Positions 1 to 11,830 of a stretch of 64,000 nucleotides of DNA are shown here, one piece after another. The notes under the pieces were generated by a model, which was not told the DNA's origin, made no database searches, and saw nothing but the letters and a program-made list of their open reading frames with translations. The stretch covers positions 4,758,001 through 4,822,000 of the forward strand of contig JBAJFE010000004.1 in assembly GCA_037903355.1 (NCBI GenBank), written 5' to 3'. Numbering within the stretch: the first letter of the stretch is position 1; each line of letters starts with the position of its first letter. The stretch comes from Trichuris trichiura. Taxonomy: Eukaryota; Nematoda; Enoplea; Trichinellida; Trichuridae. The position numbers and the translations under genes are program-made.

Positions 1-327
1 ACACAAGAATGTCCTTTTGCGGCTCCTTTGAAACAAATACGGAGCGCAAAACCCTGCGTGCTAAACACAGATTGTAAATCTCCAGAACGATGCTGTGATA
101 CGGAATTCGGATCGCACTGCCTGTCTCCATTAAGTAAGTAGATGAGCACAATTGATAAAGCCGACTTGAGAATTTAAGAGAATAACTATCGTACGTGTCC
201 AAAAGTTACCACTAGAAGTGTGAACCAAGAAAACCGTTGCCAAAGCGACGAGGAGTGCGAAGGTCAAATGAAATGCTGTGAACTGCCTACCGGGAAAGTT
301 TGTCTATTTCCGGTTGAGTTTATGTAG
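1..327 (+). CDS. WAP-domain (four-disulfide-core-like) protein, 3' end
   Basis: Two exons are visible: 1-133 (cut by the window edge) and 179-327, joined across a 45-bp GTAAGT...AG intron that keeps the frame (phase 1); the stop is at 325-327. Each exon encodes one cysteine-rich module of the form CP...C...C...CC...C, the order of a whey acidic protein (WAP) domain. WAP domains are small secreted modules, often protease inhibitors or antimicrobials. Both modules have six cysteines instead of eight. The missing ones are at the places of C2 and C7, which pair with each other in a classical WAP fold, so the loss is structurally coherent. No signal peptide is visible because the start lies outside the window. 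The family call is fairly safe; the specific function is unknown. The gene ends 86 bp from the stop of the convergent S15 gene. Confidence 0.6.
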
Positions 328-413
328 TACATTAATACCTGGCAATTGATGTAGCATATTAGGACATAAGATTGACAACACATAGAGGCAAAACGCAACG
401 TTTCTTAACTAAA

Positions 414-940
414 TCACGCACTCTTAGAATCCAGATTGCGAGGAATGTAATAATAGCGCAACATGGAATTTTCAGTGATCTGGTCAACTGTACCACCAAG
501 AGTTTTTCCAGCTACTTCAAATTCGGGTTCCTCTTCAGTTTGTATGGCAGCCAGTTCACCGCGTATCTTTCTTTCCTCTGTTTCGAACTCTTCAAGTAAA
601 CGTTTTTTGCTTGCTAGAAACTCTCGACGCGCCTTTAGTTCCCCATGATACAGGCGCAGACGCTCTTCTTTAATCATTTCCACCTTTTTGCGTACCTAAT
701 AAAACGAAAGTATTAAGCATGAAATGACTTTGAAACACGCTAAACAGTAACTATGAACTCCACCCAGCCCTTCCGAGTCACTGGCCGAGCGTCCTGAGGT
801 AACGGCGGAGTGTAGTAGGCAATCTTGAGCCGTTCCAAAACGCTTTCGAAAGAATTTGCGTTCTGCTCACGAAGTAATCGCAACAATTTTCTACGATGAT
901 TGATGGAGATGTATATTGCTTGACGCAACCATCCGGGCTT
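414..940 (-). CDS. mrps-15: mitochondrial small-subunit ribosomal protein bS15m (MRPS15), C-terminal exons
   Basis: Two exons on the minus strand: 940-752 (63 codons, after a TTTAG acceptor) and 695-414 (ending at the stop), separated by a 56-bp intron. The first carries the end of the S15 fold: a basic stretch INHRRKLLRLLRE followed by SFESVLERLKIAYY, which matches the last helices of S15, where the protein contacts small-subunit rRNA. The second is a charged, mostly helical tail (about 90 residues, many K/R/E), as in metazoan mitochondrial S15, whose C-terminal extension is long. The product would sit in the mitochondrial small ribosomal subunit. The N-terminal exons (targeting peptide and first S15 helices) were not found upstream, so this model is partial. 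The donor (GTTACT) is weak. Confidence 0.6.
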
Positions 941-2084
941 CTAAATGACCCAACATTACAAACATGCTCGCAGATAGAGCTTCTTAAACAAAGGAATTTG
1001 ATTAACAACTAGCAGCCTTAATAAAATGTTTCATTTTAGCAACGGTGACCAGTGTTCAAAAGGTAAAATGTTAGAGCAGATCATTATAACCGAATACCTC
1101 AGGTTTAACGCAAAATTTGTGCAAAAGACGGAACATTGAATACACGGCATTCAGTAACAGATGCGTAACTTTTCATGGTAAAGATTTTGTACAGCGAGAC
1201 CTATTGATGTTCAAAAAATTTACTCCAGAGCTTTCAGGCTCACTCTTGACCCATCATTAGCGGTAAGTAACCAGTGGAAACAACGAGACCATAATAATTG
1301 AATTACTTAACTTTTAAGATGGTGTCCACTCATTTTTTAACGAAACTTTATTCATTATAAAAATCTCGTTTCTCAACACCACAAAACTTCTGCGAAGCTT
1401 ACGGTCCCACCCTTGGGCCATTTTCAGCGCATAAAAACCCAAATCAGTTCTTGGCAGGCATCGAGATCGGCTCCTCAGGAACATTTCCGTGTCGCAACCG
1501 AATACGTAATACTTCTTAAGCGGACCATAGAACTTCATGTTGAAGCAACTGCGTCCGTACGGTAGTAGCCCGTTCTTGTGCGCAATTTTTATTTTTAATC
1601 GGAGCTTTTGTGTGTGAACCGGCACCCGTCATCAGCGACACATAACAAAATGACCTCGTGACAACTAATGGACTAACACATCGTCTTCATTTTAAAGTGA
1701 ACCTAGAAAGTTTCCACGGTTGTGATTTTGTATCTGACCTCAGGTGACGGCAGGGAACAACAATCAGAAAAATCAATTAAAGCTGGCCAAATCGTACTAA
1801 CATCCCCGATATCCTGATTGTATGTGCTATTGCTTTGATGTAGGAGCAGCCAAGTGGGAGTCAATTTCGATGAATCAAGACTCGACTCGACAGGGAACCA
1901 CGTTGGCTGGCAATACGGAAAAGCTCCTGGGCAGCCGATGTCGGTGCCGGTCATGAAGTGTTTTTAGTTTTTAAGCGCTGAAGACGGCCCTAGTGTGAGG
2001 CTAGAAGCTTCGCAGAAATTTTGCAGTGTTGAGAAACGGCGTTTCTGTAATAAAAAAGAAGAAACTTCATCGAACACAGAACCA
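941..2084. other. intergenic; upstream exons of S15 expected but not found
   Basis: No convincing coding exon seen. Minus-strand open frames at 1314-1625 and 1703-1954 resemble nothing I know. A decayed copy of the CTGAnGA/GAAAGCTC motif lies on the minus strand near 1227-1258, and another partial one near 1616-1636. Confidence 0.3.
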
Positions 2085-3362
2085 AATCGTGCTGACATTC
2101 ACATTGTAGTTACAGTTGTTGGTGGGTGTTGTGACGACTGTATAAGAATTCTCCTTCTTTTTTGGTAGGCGGCGTTTCCAAGGTACGAGTTTTGGTCAAA
2201 GTACGTTATCGCAATGGGCTATGTGTTCCGCCAGGGCCAACACTTTTGGGGCTCTGTCCATAGCGACGGCTATCTACTGAAAACTCCATAACACACTCCC
2301 GCGGTTCCTCAAACATTTAGCATCTCATTTTACTCTGTTGCGTAGGCTTAGGTGAGGAGAACTTTCGCCTAGGGAAAAACTTAGGTTTTCGCGTATTCAT
2401 CGAAAGTTTTCCACATTTACGTTCCCTTTTACGCATTGACAAATGCCATGTCGCCTTAAGCCAGGGGTGGAGAACTTCCAGCCTGCGGACCGGATACGGC
2501 CTGTGAGACCATTCCATCCGGCCCACGAGGCATTCCTTTCCACCCGCTGAGGCAACCGCACATGCATGCGAGATTCAGTGAAACGTGACTGTGGGAGCTT
2601 ATTTTTTGAAAATGCGATAAACTTATTGTATGCGAATCCTAGTAATAACATAAACCTTGCCTAACAAGGAAGGAGCAACTGACTAGCTAAGAAGACTGCC
2701 TTGCTTTCGGCTCCCTGCCTACAAACTGATGTCCTTAATCTTCAGAGGCGAGCAGTGGGCGGTACTAGTGTGCGTGTCGGTAGCGTGAACCATTGGCCGC
2801 CTACCGACGGGGAAGTATTGTTCTTATCTCGCTTTATCGCTTTGTTCGACGGGTGACTTAAATGAACATACGTGCAAACAAAGCAGGCTACGTTTTTCGG
2901 TTGAATATTCCGTACAGCCCGCGAATGGTCTTATAAACGTCTGAACGGACCGTGGCACCAAAAAGGTTTTTCACCCCTGCCTTAAGCAAAAAACAGGAAA
3001 ACATTACGTGACTGAATGCGCCTGTTCAGCAGTTTATTTTGAAGAAACGAGAAACATTATCGCACTGCTTCGGCGAATATATTAAACATCTGAGCACATA
3101 TCGAAACGCAAAAAACGTTTTGCAAAATGTCAGTATTGACGTCCATCGTGGACGCCCTCCTAGACTTAGACCTTCTGTCGCCACGGGCAGGACCTAACAA
3201 TATTGGCTGTGGCGGAACATACAGTCCACTGCGGTAATGCACCTTGACCAAAACTCATATCTTGGAAATGCTACCTTTGAAAAAAATAAAAGAACCTTTA
3301 TACAGTCGTCACAACCCACACCAACAACTGCAACTACGACGTGAATGTCAGCGCGATTTAGT
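2085..3362. mobile_element. 1.3-kb element with long (~200-bp) terminal inverted repeats, unclassified
   Basis: The left end (about 2085-2275) and the reverse complement of the right end (about 3135-3362) align over roughly 200 bp. Shared landmarks are GCTGACATTCAC, GTTGTTGGTG, GTGACGACTGTATAA, GAGTTTTGGTCAA and TGTTCCGCCA. The interior has no recognisable transposase. A clear target-site duplication was not found. The element is split by a younger hAT element at 2462-2979, so it is the older of the two. It may be a foldback or PLE-derived inverted dimer. Confidence 0.6.
2462..2979. mobile_element. non-autonomous hAT element (518 bp)
   Basis: It begins CAGGGGTGGAGAAC and ends TTTTTCACCCCTG, a short imperfect TIR of hAT type. 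It is flanked on both sides by the same 8-bp target duplication CCTTAAGC (2454-2461 and 2980-2987). The interior is non-coding, with the GGCCTG/CCGGCCC subterminal bias typical of Charlie-like hATs. It sits inside the longer inverted-repeat element. Confidence 0.85.
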
Positions 3363-4792
3363 CACACCTAATTGAAATTACAAAGTGTTGTTTTAGTTCC
3401 AACGGGAAATATGTTAAACGAATTAAGTTGACACCGAAATGAAACAACATAAAATCTTCTATTACAAATACAAAAATAAAGGAACAAAAAGCAATGAAGA
3501 AGAAATCGAAAATAAAAGACAATAGAGCAGATTGGAATGAAACAGAAACGGCAAAAAACTGGAATAAGTGGAGCCATGTGAAAAATGAAACAAAAAATGG
3601 AACAACAATGAAAAAACTGAAATAACGCAGCAGCAATCGAACAGTTAAGCGAAAATGCAACCAAGAAATAGAACAGATGAAACGAAATAGAAAACCAATC
3701 GGAAATTGAAAACAAAGCGCAACATGAGTAAACAAAACTACGCGACAAGGAAACAAAAAATGAAACAAATGGAACAACAGTGGCATCAATATGGAAAAAC
3801 TGCAATGGATTTCTATGAAATCAACCGTGGTAAATTACTAAATTGATTCTACAAAATACAGAATCAAAGGCAGCTGACGGATACAAAAATGTCAAAATGG
3901 ATTGTTTTAAGCTCTACACTTTAAAATGCACGCTTCACGACGGTTAAGTAATTCAATTACTATTTTCTCTTCTTTTCCACTCATTCTTTATGGCTGATGA
4001 CGAGTCAAAAGTGGGCCAAAAAGCTCCGAAGTAAGTTTTAATCGTCAACGGATCCCCCGTACAATACTTTATCATAAAAACACGGAACACAGATAAGGCT
4101 TCATTGATTAACAACGGGAAATGTCAGCTGCCAATGAAATCATGAACTGAGGACCAAAATATTCCACAGAAGTATAGTAGTACGTTGAGAGTTTCCTTCA
4201 GAATATCTACAAATTCAGGTGAAACGCCTTTCCGTGGATATAAACGAGCCTGACTATATTGTCTTCATCTGTTCGTGTGCGCTTATAAGGTCTAATTCAA
4301 TGTTTCCCGCTGCCTTCCTCGCCAATGCCCAATCTTTAGAATGGCAGTTTCCCCACCGATCTCAGAGGACGGTACTGCTCCATCAGGAAACACTGGGATT
4401 AATTTATAAATAAAGCCTTGTATGCGATCAGCAGCAATACACAGAAAGAACTGTATTCAAATAATAAAATAGTGCAATTATCCTGCCTTCTTCCCAGCTC
4501 CTTGACGTTAAGCAGTGTCCTCACATCAGGAAGTGGATTTGAGACATTAAGCAAGCATGAGCAGCATGTTCGTTGTCGTTGATAGACTATTAGCTGAGAT
4601 TTCGTTCTTTAGCTATCGACGCCGTTCAATATTAAAAGGATTAGCCATTAGATAAACACAATAATTCCTTTTTGGCATATGCGAATTCCTTTCATCGTCA
4701 CTCTGAAATCATTATTGGGTCAAATAAGATTTACCTGAGTATAACACGCAAAACAACGCCAATTGATATGATATAGCTGAGGCAACCGTTAT
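3363..4792. other. intergenic, with a purine-rich tract and no gene seen
   Basis: From 3420 to 3800 the plus strand is strongly A/G-rich with recurring GAAAC and GAACAA words. This resembles the 3' untranslated region of the PLE near 59 kb in composition, but I could not align it firmly. A decayed CTGATGA...AAAAGCTCCG motif is at about 3992-4027. The rest is unassigned. Confidence 0.3.
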
Positions 4793-5064
4793 GTTTACTT
4801 GCTACATAAAAAGCTACAAATCGTTTATTTTTACATTTACACTCCGTTTTTAAATCCTCAGAGCTTTCGTAACTTGACGCGCTCTGTTTTCAATGATAAC
4901 AATAACAGGACCTGTGTACCTCGCACGTAACAGTCACCGCTCACAGCTCCCGTTATTTTTATCGCTAAGAACGGAGCGCGTCAGGGCCCGAAAGCTCAGA
5001 GGATTGAAAAGTTGTGTGTAAATATAAATATAAACGGCTTGTATTTTTTCCGAAACAAGTAAAC
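4793..5064. repeat. 272-bp palindrome with a decayed CTGAnGA/GAAAGCTC motif in each arm
   Basis: The sequence starting GTTTACTTG at 4793 matches the reverse complement of that ending at 5064. In both arms an AAATCG/CCGTTTAT segment, a T-rich stretch and GAGCTTTCG...TGACGCGCTC follow in order. The same end sequence recurs at 47571-47657 and 48822-48905, where it flanks a Tigger insertion. Probably an inverted pair of PLE termini. Confidence 0.6.
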
Positions 5065-6115
5065 ATGAAGTTTTAAAACGCCGTTACAAAATCTTTCATT
5101 TTTGGAGACAATTACTAGATGATTAATGGAAAGACAGGTTAAGCATCACAAACAAGTTGGACCAGTGTTTCACTGAGGCAAAAAAACAACGAAAGGTCCT
5201 GATGAAGCACAGCATCGGTACAGCACTTTTATCGCCAGTTTTTCAATGACCCGGAAAAATATTCGGCGAGTTAGCTCAATACTGGCCGGTACTGCTTCGC
5301 GCCGATCGTGCAGCGGTGCCAGACGAGGCATCACGAGAAATACCGACAGGGTTCTACATTCGCATTTGGGTTTCCTATTATTTCACCCAACTTCTGCAGA
5401 GTTTGTCTAGAATAATAATCGAGTTTCTGCTATATTCCCTTATAATTTAAGAAACTTTAAACTGCTCAGACAATAACCGAAGTCCTTATTTTACGACATT
5501 CATTTCTTCTTTGATTAAGAACGGATGAACTTGATGAGAAGGTGCTGCTTCTAGGCAATTATTGCTACGTGAGTTGCAAATGAAGCAAAACAGCCACACA
5601 AAAGAGATGAATTAGACATTCGAGTTTCAAACACGAGTATACGGCGATATATTTCTGTATGATTACTACTAAATTTCTTTCGACAATTAATATAAAAAAT
5701 AAGTCAATGGTTTAGAAAACCTCTGCACATTTCAATTTACGCGTTAAACCAACGTAACGCTAACTGAAAAGCCCGGAAACTGTAGCCCTATCGGTCTTTT
5801 ACTCAACATTGCCTGCCGCGTTTCCGCCTGCTGATATTCCCCACGGAATCTCCACCGCCCCTCCATTATTTTTCTCGCTTGAACTACCCGACTCCGACCA
5901 TTTTTCTACCAGAATACAAAAAATACGCACGTTTCTGTCGCTCTCAGCAATTTCTGTCGTTCCCTTAAGAATCACTGCTCCAAACTCTGGGGAACAAAAG
6001 GCGTATCAGCTTTACCGAAAACATATTGGCATTTTTAAGATAGTTACGTCCCTGCGTCGTTCATTTTTTACCTCCCTTCATAAAAGCTGCATCCTCTTTT
6101 CATTTATTGCAATTA
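5065..6115. other. intergenic, no gene seen
   Basis: AT-rich sequence with one open frame at 5809-6135 that runs into the adjacent MITE and has no recognisable family. Nothing else supported. Confidence 0.3.
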
Positions 6116-6332
6116 CCGTATTTCACGGCCTATAAGTACACACCTCTACCTAAGTAATGGGTAGTAATGATTGGCCCAGTTAATCACTTAGTGAGTCTAA
6201 TTGAGGTAGAAGAATTGCTGTTCAGCTCATAGGACTAATAAGTAGAATGCGAGCCTAGGAAGTACTAACTGGGCCAATTATTACCACCCATTACTTAGGT
6301 AGAGGGGTGTTCTTATAGGCCGTGAAATACGG
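6116..6332. mobile_element. 217-bp MITE with ~70-bp TIRs and TA duplication
   Basis: It starts CCGTATTTCACGGCC and ends with its complement. The inverted repeats run about 70 bp (CTACCTAAGTAATGGGT and TTGGCCCAGTTA are present in both arms) around a roughly 80-bp unique centre. A TA dinucleotide flanks each end, as for the Tc1/mariner/pogo superfamily. Arm divergence is very low, suggesting a young insertion. Confidence 0.85.
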
Positions 6333-6797
6333 TACTTCCTTTATGATACAATTTGCATTAACTCACATTGGGTTTCTGAAAGGCATGGTGGAGCAGATAA
6401 CCGTTAAATAAACTGCATTTGCTGCTCTGAATACCGGTAACTCAGCAAGTTCGCTAATTCTAAGTTCCAACAATGCCAGACTGACGACAATCTACCGTTT
6501 AACTTTTCATTATAGAAGGTTATTGTTTGTTTGTTTTATTGACGCAAACCGAAAGAACAGCAAATCGGAGCTTTCGGAACCTTTGGGCATTGTTTTCACC
6601 ATAATAAGTAGAGATAGACGTCGGCTGACTTTACGTTTAGACTTTCCGACTATAATCTTCTCTAAGAAGGCTTGAACCTGAGAGGCTGCTTGCTCGTTAA
6701 GGATCTTCACTAATGAATGCCAAGTTGAATGTAAATAGTTCATTCGACGCTTCAGAATGATTGCCAATTCCGGTAGACCCATGCTATTGGCTACCAC

Positions 6798-8157
6798 TTG
6801 CTGTTTTCAGTCTTAAGCGTCGTTCTACAAACGGTGACGCAAGAAACTGCAGTTGACATCGTCAACAAAATCCTTCTCAGCAATGATGCAATGCAAAGAA
6901 TTAATGTAATAATCAAAGAGGTCAAGGATGCGGAAGATACGTTATACTATCCGTTGAGGAACACAGAGTTTCCACTGCAGTCTGGTGAATCATTGTCGTG
7001 TAATGTAACCTTATCATTGGCCTAAGCTCCTTTCGTAAAACAGGGGCAGTTGATAGGAGAGTTACTATTTGCGAGAGAACTTGTTAGTGACATGAAAAGA
7101 TGACTCCGTACACCGAGTCGTCGACGAGTTTCTAAAAACTCCTATTTAAGAAAACAAAGGTCGCTGCCAGACATGGAGTTCCATCGACGTAGGGTTTCTA
7201 TCTTGGATTCGTTGCATAACTAAAGGAGGTCGCGCCGAACGTTTTGACGCTGCAGTGCGTAATTCACTGATATGATATAGTTGCAAAGCGTATCACCGCT
7301 CATTTGATTCGTTTATTGCAGCATTCCTTCACGATGACTAACAGAACTAAAAGCAATTCTCTGAAATGCTATGTTATCTTGCTGGTTCTGTGAAGAACGC
7401 GATGAAGAATTTAAACGCCTTCTACAGACCGAAGTTCGGTGCATTGTCTAAAGGCGCTTGTCTAAGAAGATTTCTAGAATTTTTTGAATTAGTTTTAAAA
7501 TTTTCAAGTTTCCTTCAGCGATAACTTGAAAAACTGTGAAGCTGACACACCCTGTTTAGCAGATTTGTATTTCAACTTCGACCAAATGAATGTACGACTA
7601 CAAACTGACGATCCAAATTCGATCAAGACGAACGCTATCGTCCCTGCATTTGTGGCTGAGTTATGTTGTCAGCAACTTGGCCGATGTTGAACTGTGCCGG
7701 TTTCTCCGCACAGCTCAAGGAGTAAAGAATGCTGAACCATGCGAGTGTGATATAGAAGCGTATTGCAAGCATTTAAAAATACTTCCTGAAGACTTTACGC
7801 GACTTTTCCACGACAACATATACACGTCAATACCAAACTGTGTACTTTATCCTTTGTGAGCACTGCCGAGCTAGAGGAACACTCGCAGGAAGAACTGGCC
7901 AAATGCTGAACTACAGAAAGAATTACAGTCTACACTGAGAAATGTTTTGTAAATTTTGGTTGCAGAAAGAAATTTGTCTCACAACCTTCTCCATGGTCTA
8001 TCAAGATAGTTCCTCACCATCATTGTCTCTGGTTGAAACGGATTTCACCTTTCTTCGCGGTCAGTCAACAAAGAAGCTTCACCGCTTACGTACAGTTAAG
8101 CGCGGCGACTTCATGTTCGTCTTACACCAATCAATAGGGATATTGAAACGTTAATCT
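6798..8157 (+). pseudogene. decayed hAT transposase (ZBED5/FAM200-like)
   Basis: No intact frame, but pieces follow the order of the long hAT transposases related to ZBED5 and SCAND3. A segment at 6830-7025 matches the region just before the first catalytic block. Then come GELLFARELVSDMK (about 7050-7100), a degenerate block around 7380-7500 equivalent to the EVRWLSKG region (GALSKGACLRRFLEFFE), and near 8030-8155 the C-terminal dimerisation-region end (RLTPINRDIETL). Stops and frameshifts separate all of them. Low-stringency recognition by eye; it is clearly dead. Confidence 0.4.
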
Positions 8158-8816
8158 ACGTCATGCACCTCGTCGTTCTCATTGACGTTATGTCGGTGTG
8201 ACTTGGGTCAACGAAGCCGTATAACGTTCAAGTGACGCAAAACGCGAAAGCTGACCGAAGAAAAATGACCGGAAAATGCCCACGAGTCGACTGGTCTCGA
8301 ACGTCTTCTATCCCCACGTTTCCCTGCACTTTGTGGGACCCGGTTAGCTCAGGAGGCAATGACGAAGTTGGAAATGCGAAAGGGGGCGGTGACAAACCCA
8401 CTGTCATTACTTACATTAAGAAGTGCTATTCCTTTGCTGAAACGGCGTTCCTTCTCCATATAAGAACTACAGCATTGGCAGGACATTTAGTCTTCGTCCA
8501 TTCACAAATTAGGCAACATAACACATGTCAACTTTGGTAAAATAACTTACACTTTTCATTTCCACCAACAGGGCGGTCCAATGCCGAATAAGAGCTGTAT
8601 GTCGAGCAACTAAACAAAAATATTCTAAAACCTCAACGTTTTAAAATTAAACACTTTTTAAGGAGTACTTCTTGACTCTAGCGAGTTGTTGTCTAAGTCA
8701 TGCTGACGAACCAAGTTCATCAGCACACGTTTCCACAGAAAAGTCGAATCTTTTCTTTGACCGTATTGTACACTGAAAATCCTTTTCACTAAATTAGGGG
8801 CACTAAAAGCAGGCAA
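8158..8816. other. intergenic, no gene seen
   Basis: The plus-strand open frame 8232-8540 shows no domain or compositional sign of being real. Confidence 0.25.
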
Positions 8817-9243
8817 TTAATGCAGGTAGATGGCATTCAAAAGACACTTTTTCAAAGCTGCAACGTCCTCATATTCGGCGCGAGCTTTCTCTAAATCCAG
8901 CTGCGGTAGCCACTGCTTTACATCTCTTTGAATGAAAAAATCGTCTAAAAAAACTAGGTAGCAATTCAACATAATGGAGTGCAATCCAGTAACCTCGTTT
9001 GAAGCTAACGTCCCTGCTAACGGAAACCATTTCAAGCCAAATGTCGGCTAGCCTATCAGTATATCCAGGTGAAGGTTCCAGTGCTAGTGCTTGTTTCTCA
9101 AAGTAATCTGGATCCGCCTGTTGTGGATTCGTCGACGGTTTACGTATGTTATACCATTTAAATCGACTCAGTTGCATGCAGCAAGTGACTAACTTTCTGT
9201 TCTGAGCAGAAGTCGCTTGACAGTGCATGGGTAATGTTTTCAA
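8817..9243 (-). CDS. unrecognised possible exon(s)
   Basis: Two overlapping minus-strand frames look more protein-like than chance. One (9243 down to about 9040) reads DYFEKQALALEP...TDRLADIW. The other (about 9040-8817, ending at TAA) reads LKWFPLAG...VKQWLPQLDLEKARAEYEDV. They would form one product if a +1 frameshift or small intron joined them near 9040. I do not recognise a family. It may be a terminal exon of an unannotated gene or a pseudogene fragment. Confidence 0.2.
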
Positions 9244-11028
9244 GGGAAATTAACCGTTAAATTTACTGAGACGCAACCGCGAAGCGATTCACCTAAAAGA
9301 CCCGGAATACAGGTAAGCCTGTGGCTGAAACAAACCAGTGAGATTAAAAATACGAGCAGACTTTTAAGATTTTGAATAAGGAATTTCTGAGTTATGTGAC
9401 AACGTTATGGCTCACTAACAAAAGTCATAAAGGCAACTTAGTCGAACGCGGAACTATGAGAATTGTACGCATTTCAAAAAGCAATGGTATATCGTTTATA
9501 AACATGGCAAATAATAGCACCCGCAAAATTTAAAATTTAACAACTAGCAAAATTCAAAATTTACCAGCCCAAAATAATGTCCAGCAACACTTTTAGAATA
9601 CCATTTCACTTTAAGAGAGATAAATATGAAATGCGATAACAAGCAGCACAAAGCGACACTATTTTTAAAACTATTTCAATTTTCATAATGCAAAAGCTTA
9701 ATTACGGAATAATTTCCGTTTAATGTGTTAGATAACTCCGGAGCTTAACTTTTACGAAAGATTGGTTTTTACCGGCTTGCTTAAGCAGACCTGCAACGAA
9801 GACCGAGACTGACCGACAGACAGTTGCGCAGTGTACTTGCGCAAACGCGCAAAGCTAAACCTACTTATCCAAATTAAAATTCACGTCACCAACTAAATTC
9901 CTGACAAAGCCTAACTTCGTGATTATGGACTCAGTAAACACGCGGCTTCTCTTAACGGGTATGCAAGTCTTTGCACATATTCACGTAGCTGGCGGATCCG
10001 TTAATGCTTGTTTTTCTTCAGAGCTTTCAACACGTAACACTTCTTAACGGTTTCATAGAGCTTAGTAATGTGACACTTACTTTCGGTAGTGCCCCTTCAT
10101 TAAAACCTATTTAACCTAGGAGCTTTACAAAATCGAGCTCGACCCGAAACGTACGGGTTTAAAAATTACTTTTTCTGAAAGAACACTATCGTAAATAAAA
10201 GCCCAATGCCACATTTCGGAGCTTACAGAGCTGCCCGTCCCTAAGTCTAAGAATCAAAACGATGTGCCGATAGTGACGGATCAACCGTGATTCGCTGATG
10301 ACGGAACACGAATAGTCCCGAAAGCTCTAAAAGAAAAGGCTTTTCTGAACGCGCTAATTTTTTCAATGATTCACTCCGTGGGCTTACTAGCTAAATTTAA
10401 CAAGGTCCAACAGCCCTTTATAATTGATTTATCCAAAATACATAGCACATTGAACAATTCTGCGTAAGCTCGAGGCCTTATAACGTTAAACTTATTACTC
10501 AATTAATGAAACTAAGATTCCACTGATTAAAAAGGCTTCAGGAAGGCCTAAAAGGGCGAAGCTTAACAGAGTTTCACGGCTAAAAGACATACCATGTTTA
10601 CAAGTATACAACCCATGATGTTCTATCAATGCATTTCATGCACGTAAGTCGTCATTCAGTAATTAGCAGGGCCTGTGAATTCGTTGCTACATTTTCAGTC
10701 AACAAAATCCCTCAGCATTGCTTTCACTTTCCAAACATGCACACTGCCTCTAAACGTGAACATATGCGCGTTTCGACTTGATGCAAGCTTCAACTTTGTA
10801 CGCTTTTAAAGCTGACAAGTGGGTTTATTCGGACTAATCGGATCCAGGAGGGGATGCTCGTCCTTCGTCGTTTAACGGTTGATCAAAGGTTTGAAAATAT
10901 AACTCGTTTAGGAAAACCAATCCATTTTAGCGAGATGAAATGGGGAAATTGTATGGCTGCCAAGTAACGGCAGCCAAGGCCAGCACAGTCATTGCATACG
11001 TTAACGTAAACTTAAAGCCAGTAATCAA
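9244..11028. other. long intergenic stretch, no gene seen
   Basis: No open frame of interest. One fairly intact CTGATGACGG...CCCGAAAGCTC motif lies at 10295-10327 (+), with partial TCCGGAGCTT copies at about 9735 and 10215. This suggests buried PLE termini. Confidence 0.3.
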
Positions 11029-11830
11029 ATGGCGAAGGACAAGCGTTTTCCACTTGCTGGATACGACGCGAAGTTCCAAGCAGAACGAATAAAGCTGCTC
11101 ATCGAAGTCAAACGTAAGTAAAATTGAAATACACCCCTTGAGACCGCTTTAAAATGCGGCTGGTTTATTACACTTATGGCCATTCTACGTGAGGACATTC
11201 TGACCTTACCGTTATAAATGCCAACTATTTGACTTTTGCCGAATGCGGTAGGGCGTTAAACCTTGACAACTACTTAGACAATAGGTATCTTACCCTTCCT
11301 CGAGGCTTTTGTTGTCCATTGGCTACTATGCACCAAACGTGAGCTTAAGCTTGAGTCTGGGCTTGAATCTGAGCATGGTTTGTGAAGTGCATTCAAATCT
11401 TTGAGGCAAAAACTTACTAGGGTCAAAGTTCCCAGGTTGCAACCAAAAAAAATAAGGAAAAAGAAGATACCTTCGTTCGCTCGAGCACCGTAATTAAACA
11501 CACGATGTGCAGGGAACAAAAATACATTACGCTAATTACAGGGTGTCGCGCTGTTCAATCTCAGCTTACAGTGGCTCGAAGACAATGTTAGTAAATCAGG
11601 ATAGCCACAACAGGTATCGGAGCTAGTTTGGAGCCACGTAGACAAATGCAGTACGAAAGAACGACATATGTGAAACAAAAGAAACTCGAATTCCGTATTG
11701 CTTCAATGGAGAAACATTGTGAGGACGACGTAGCGCTGGCTTCTGCGTCAGATAAGACTTGGACTCGCCCGTAACCAAGCACAGTGAGATAAAAAAAGCG
11801 ACTCCATTGCACCTCTATTGTTTTCTAGGT
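11029..11830 (+). pseudogene. pogo/Tigger-like transposase remnant
   Basis: An ATG at 11029 opens MAKDKRFPLAGYDAKFQAER..., which resembles the N-terminal HTH entry of pogo/Tigger transposases (Y-x-A-x-F-K), and runs to a GTAAGT at 11114. At 11565-11830 a second piece (QWLEDN; VKQKKLEFRIASMEKH) is homologous to the Tigger C-terminal piece at 54.3-54.7 kb and 59.4-59.5 kb. The middle (DDE domain) is missing. TIRs were not located. Confidence 0.35.

Noticed and set aside
1098..1138. Start exon MFRLLHKFCVKPE for the S15 gene
   Set aside because: It has a GT donor, but joining it to 940 would omit the first half of the S15 fold, so it cannot be the sole upstream exon.
3358..3805. Two 143-145-codon minus-strand frames rich in F, S and L
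   Set aside because: Shadow of a purine-rich plus-strand tract; no start context, splice sites or family.
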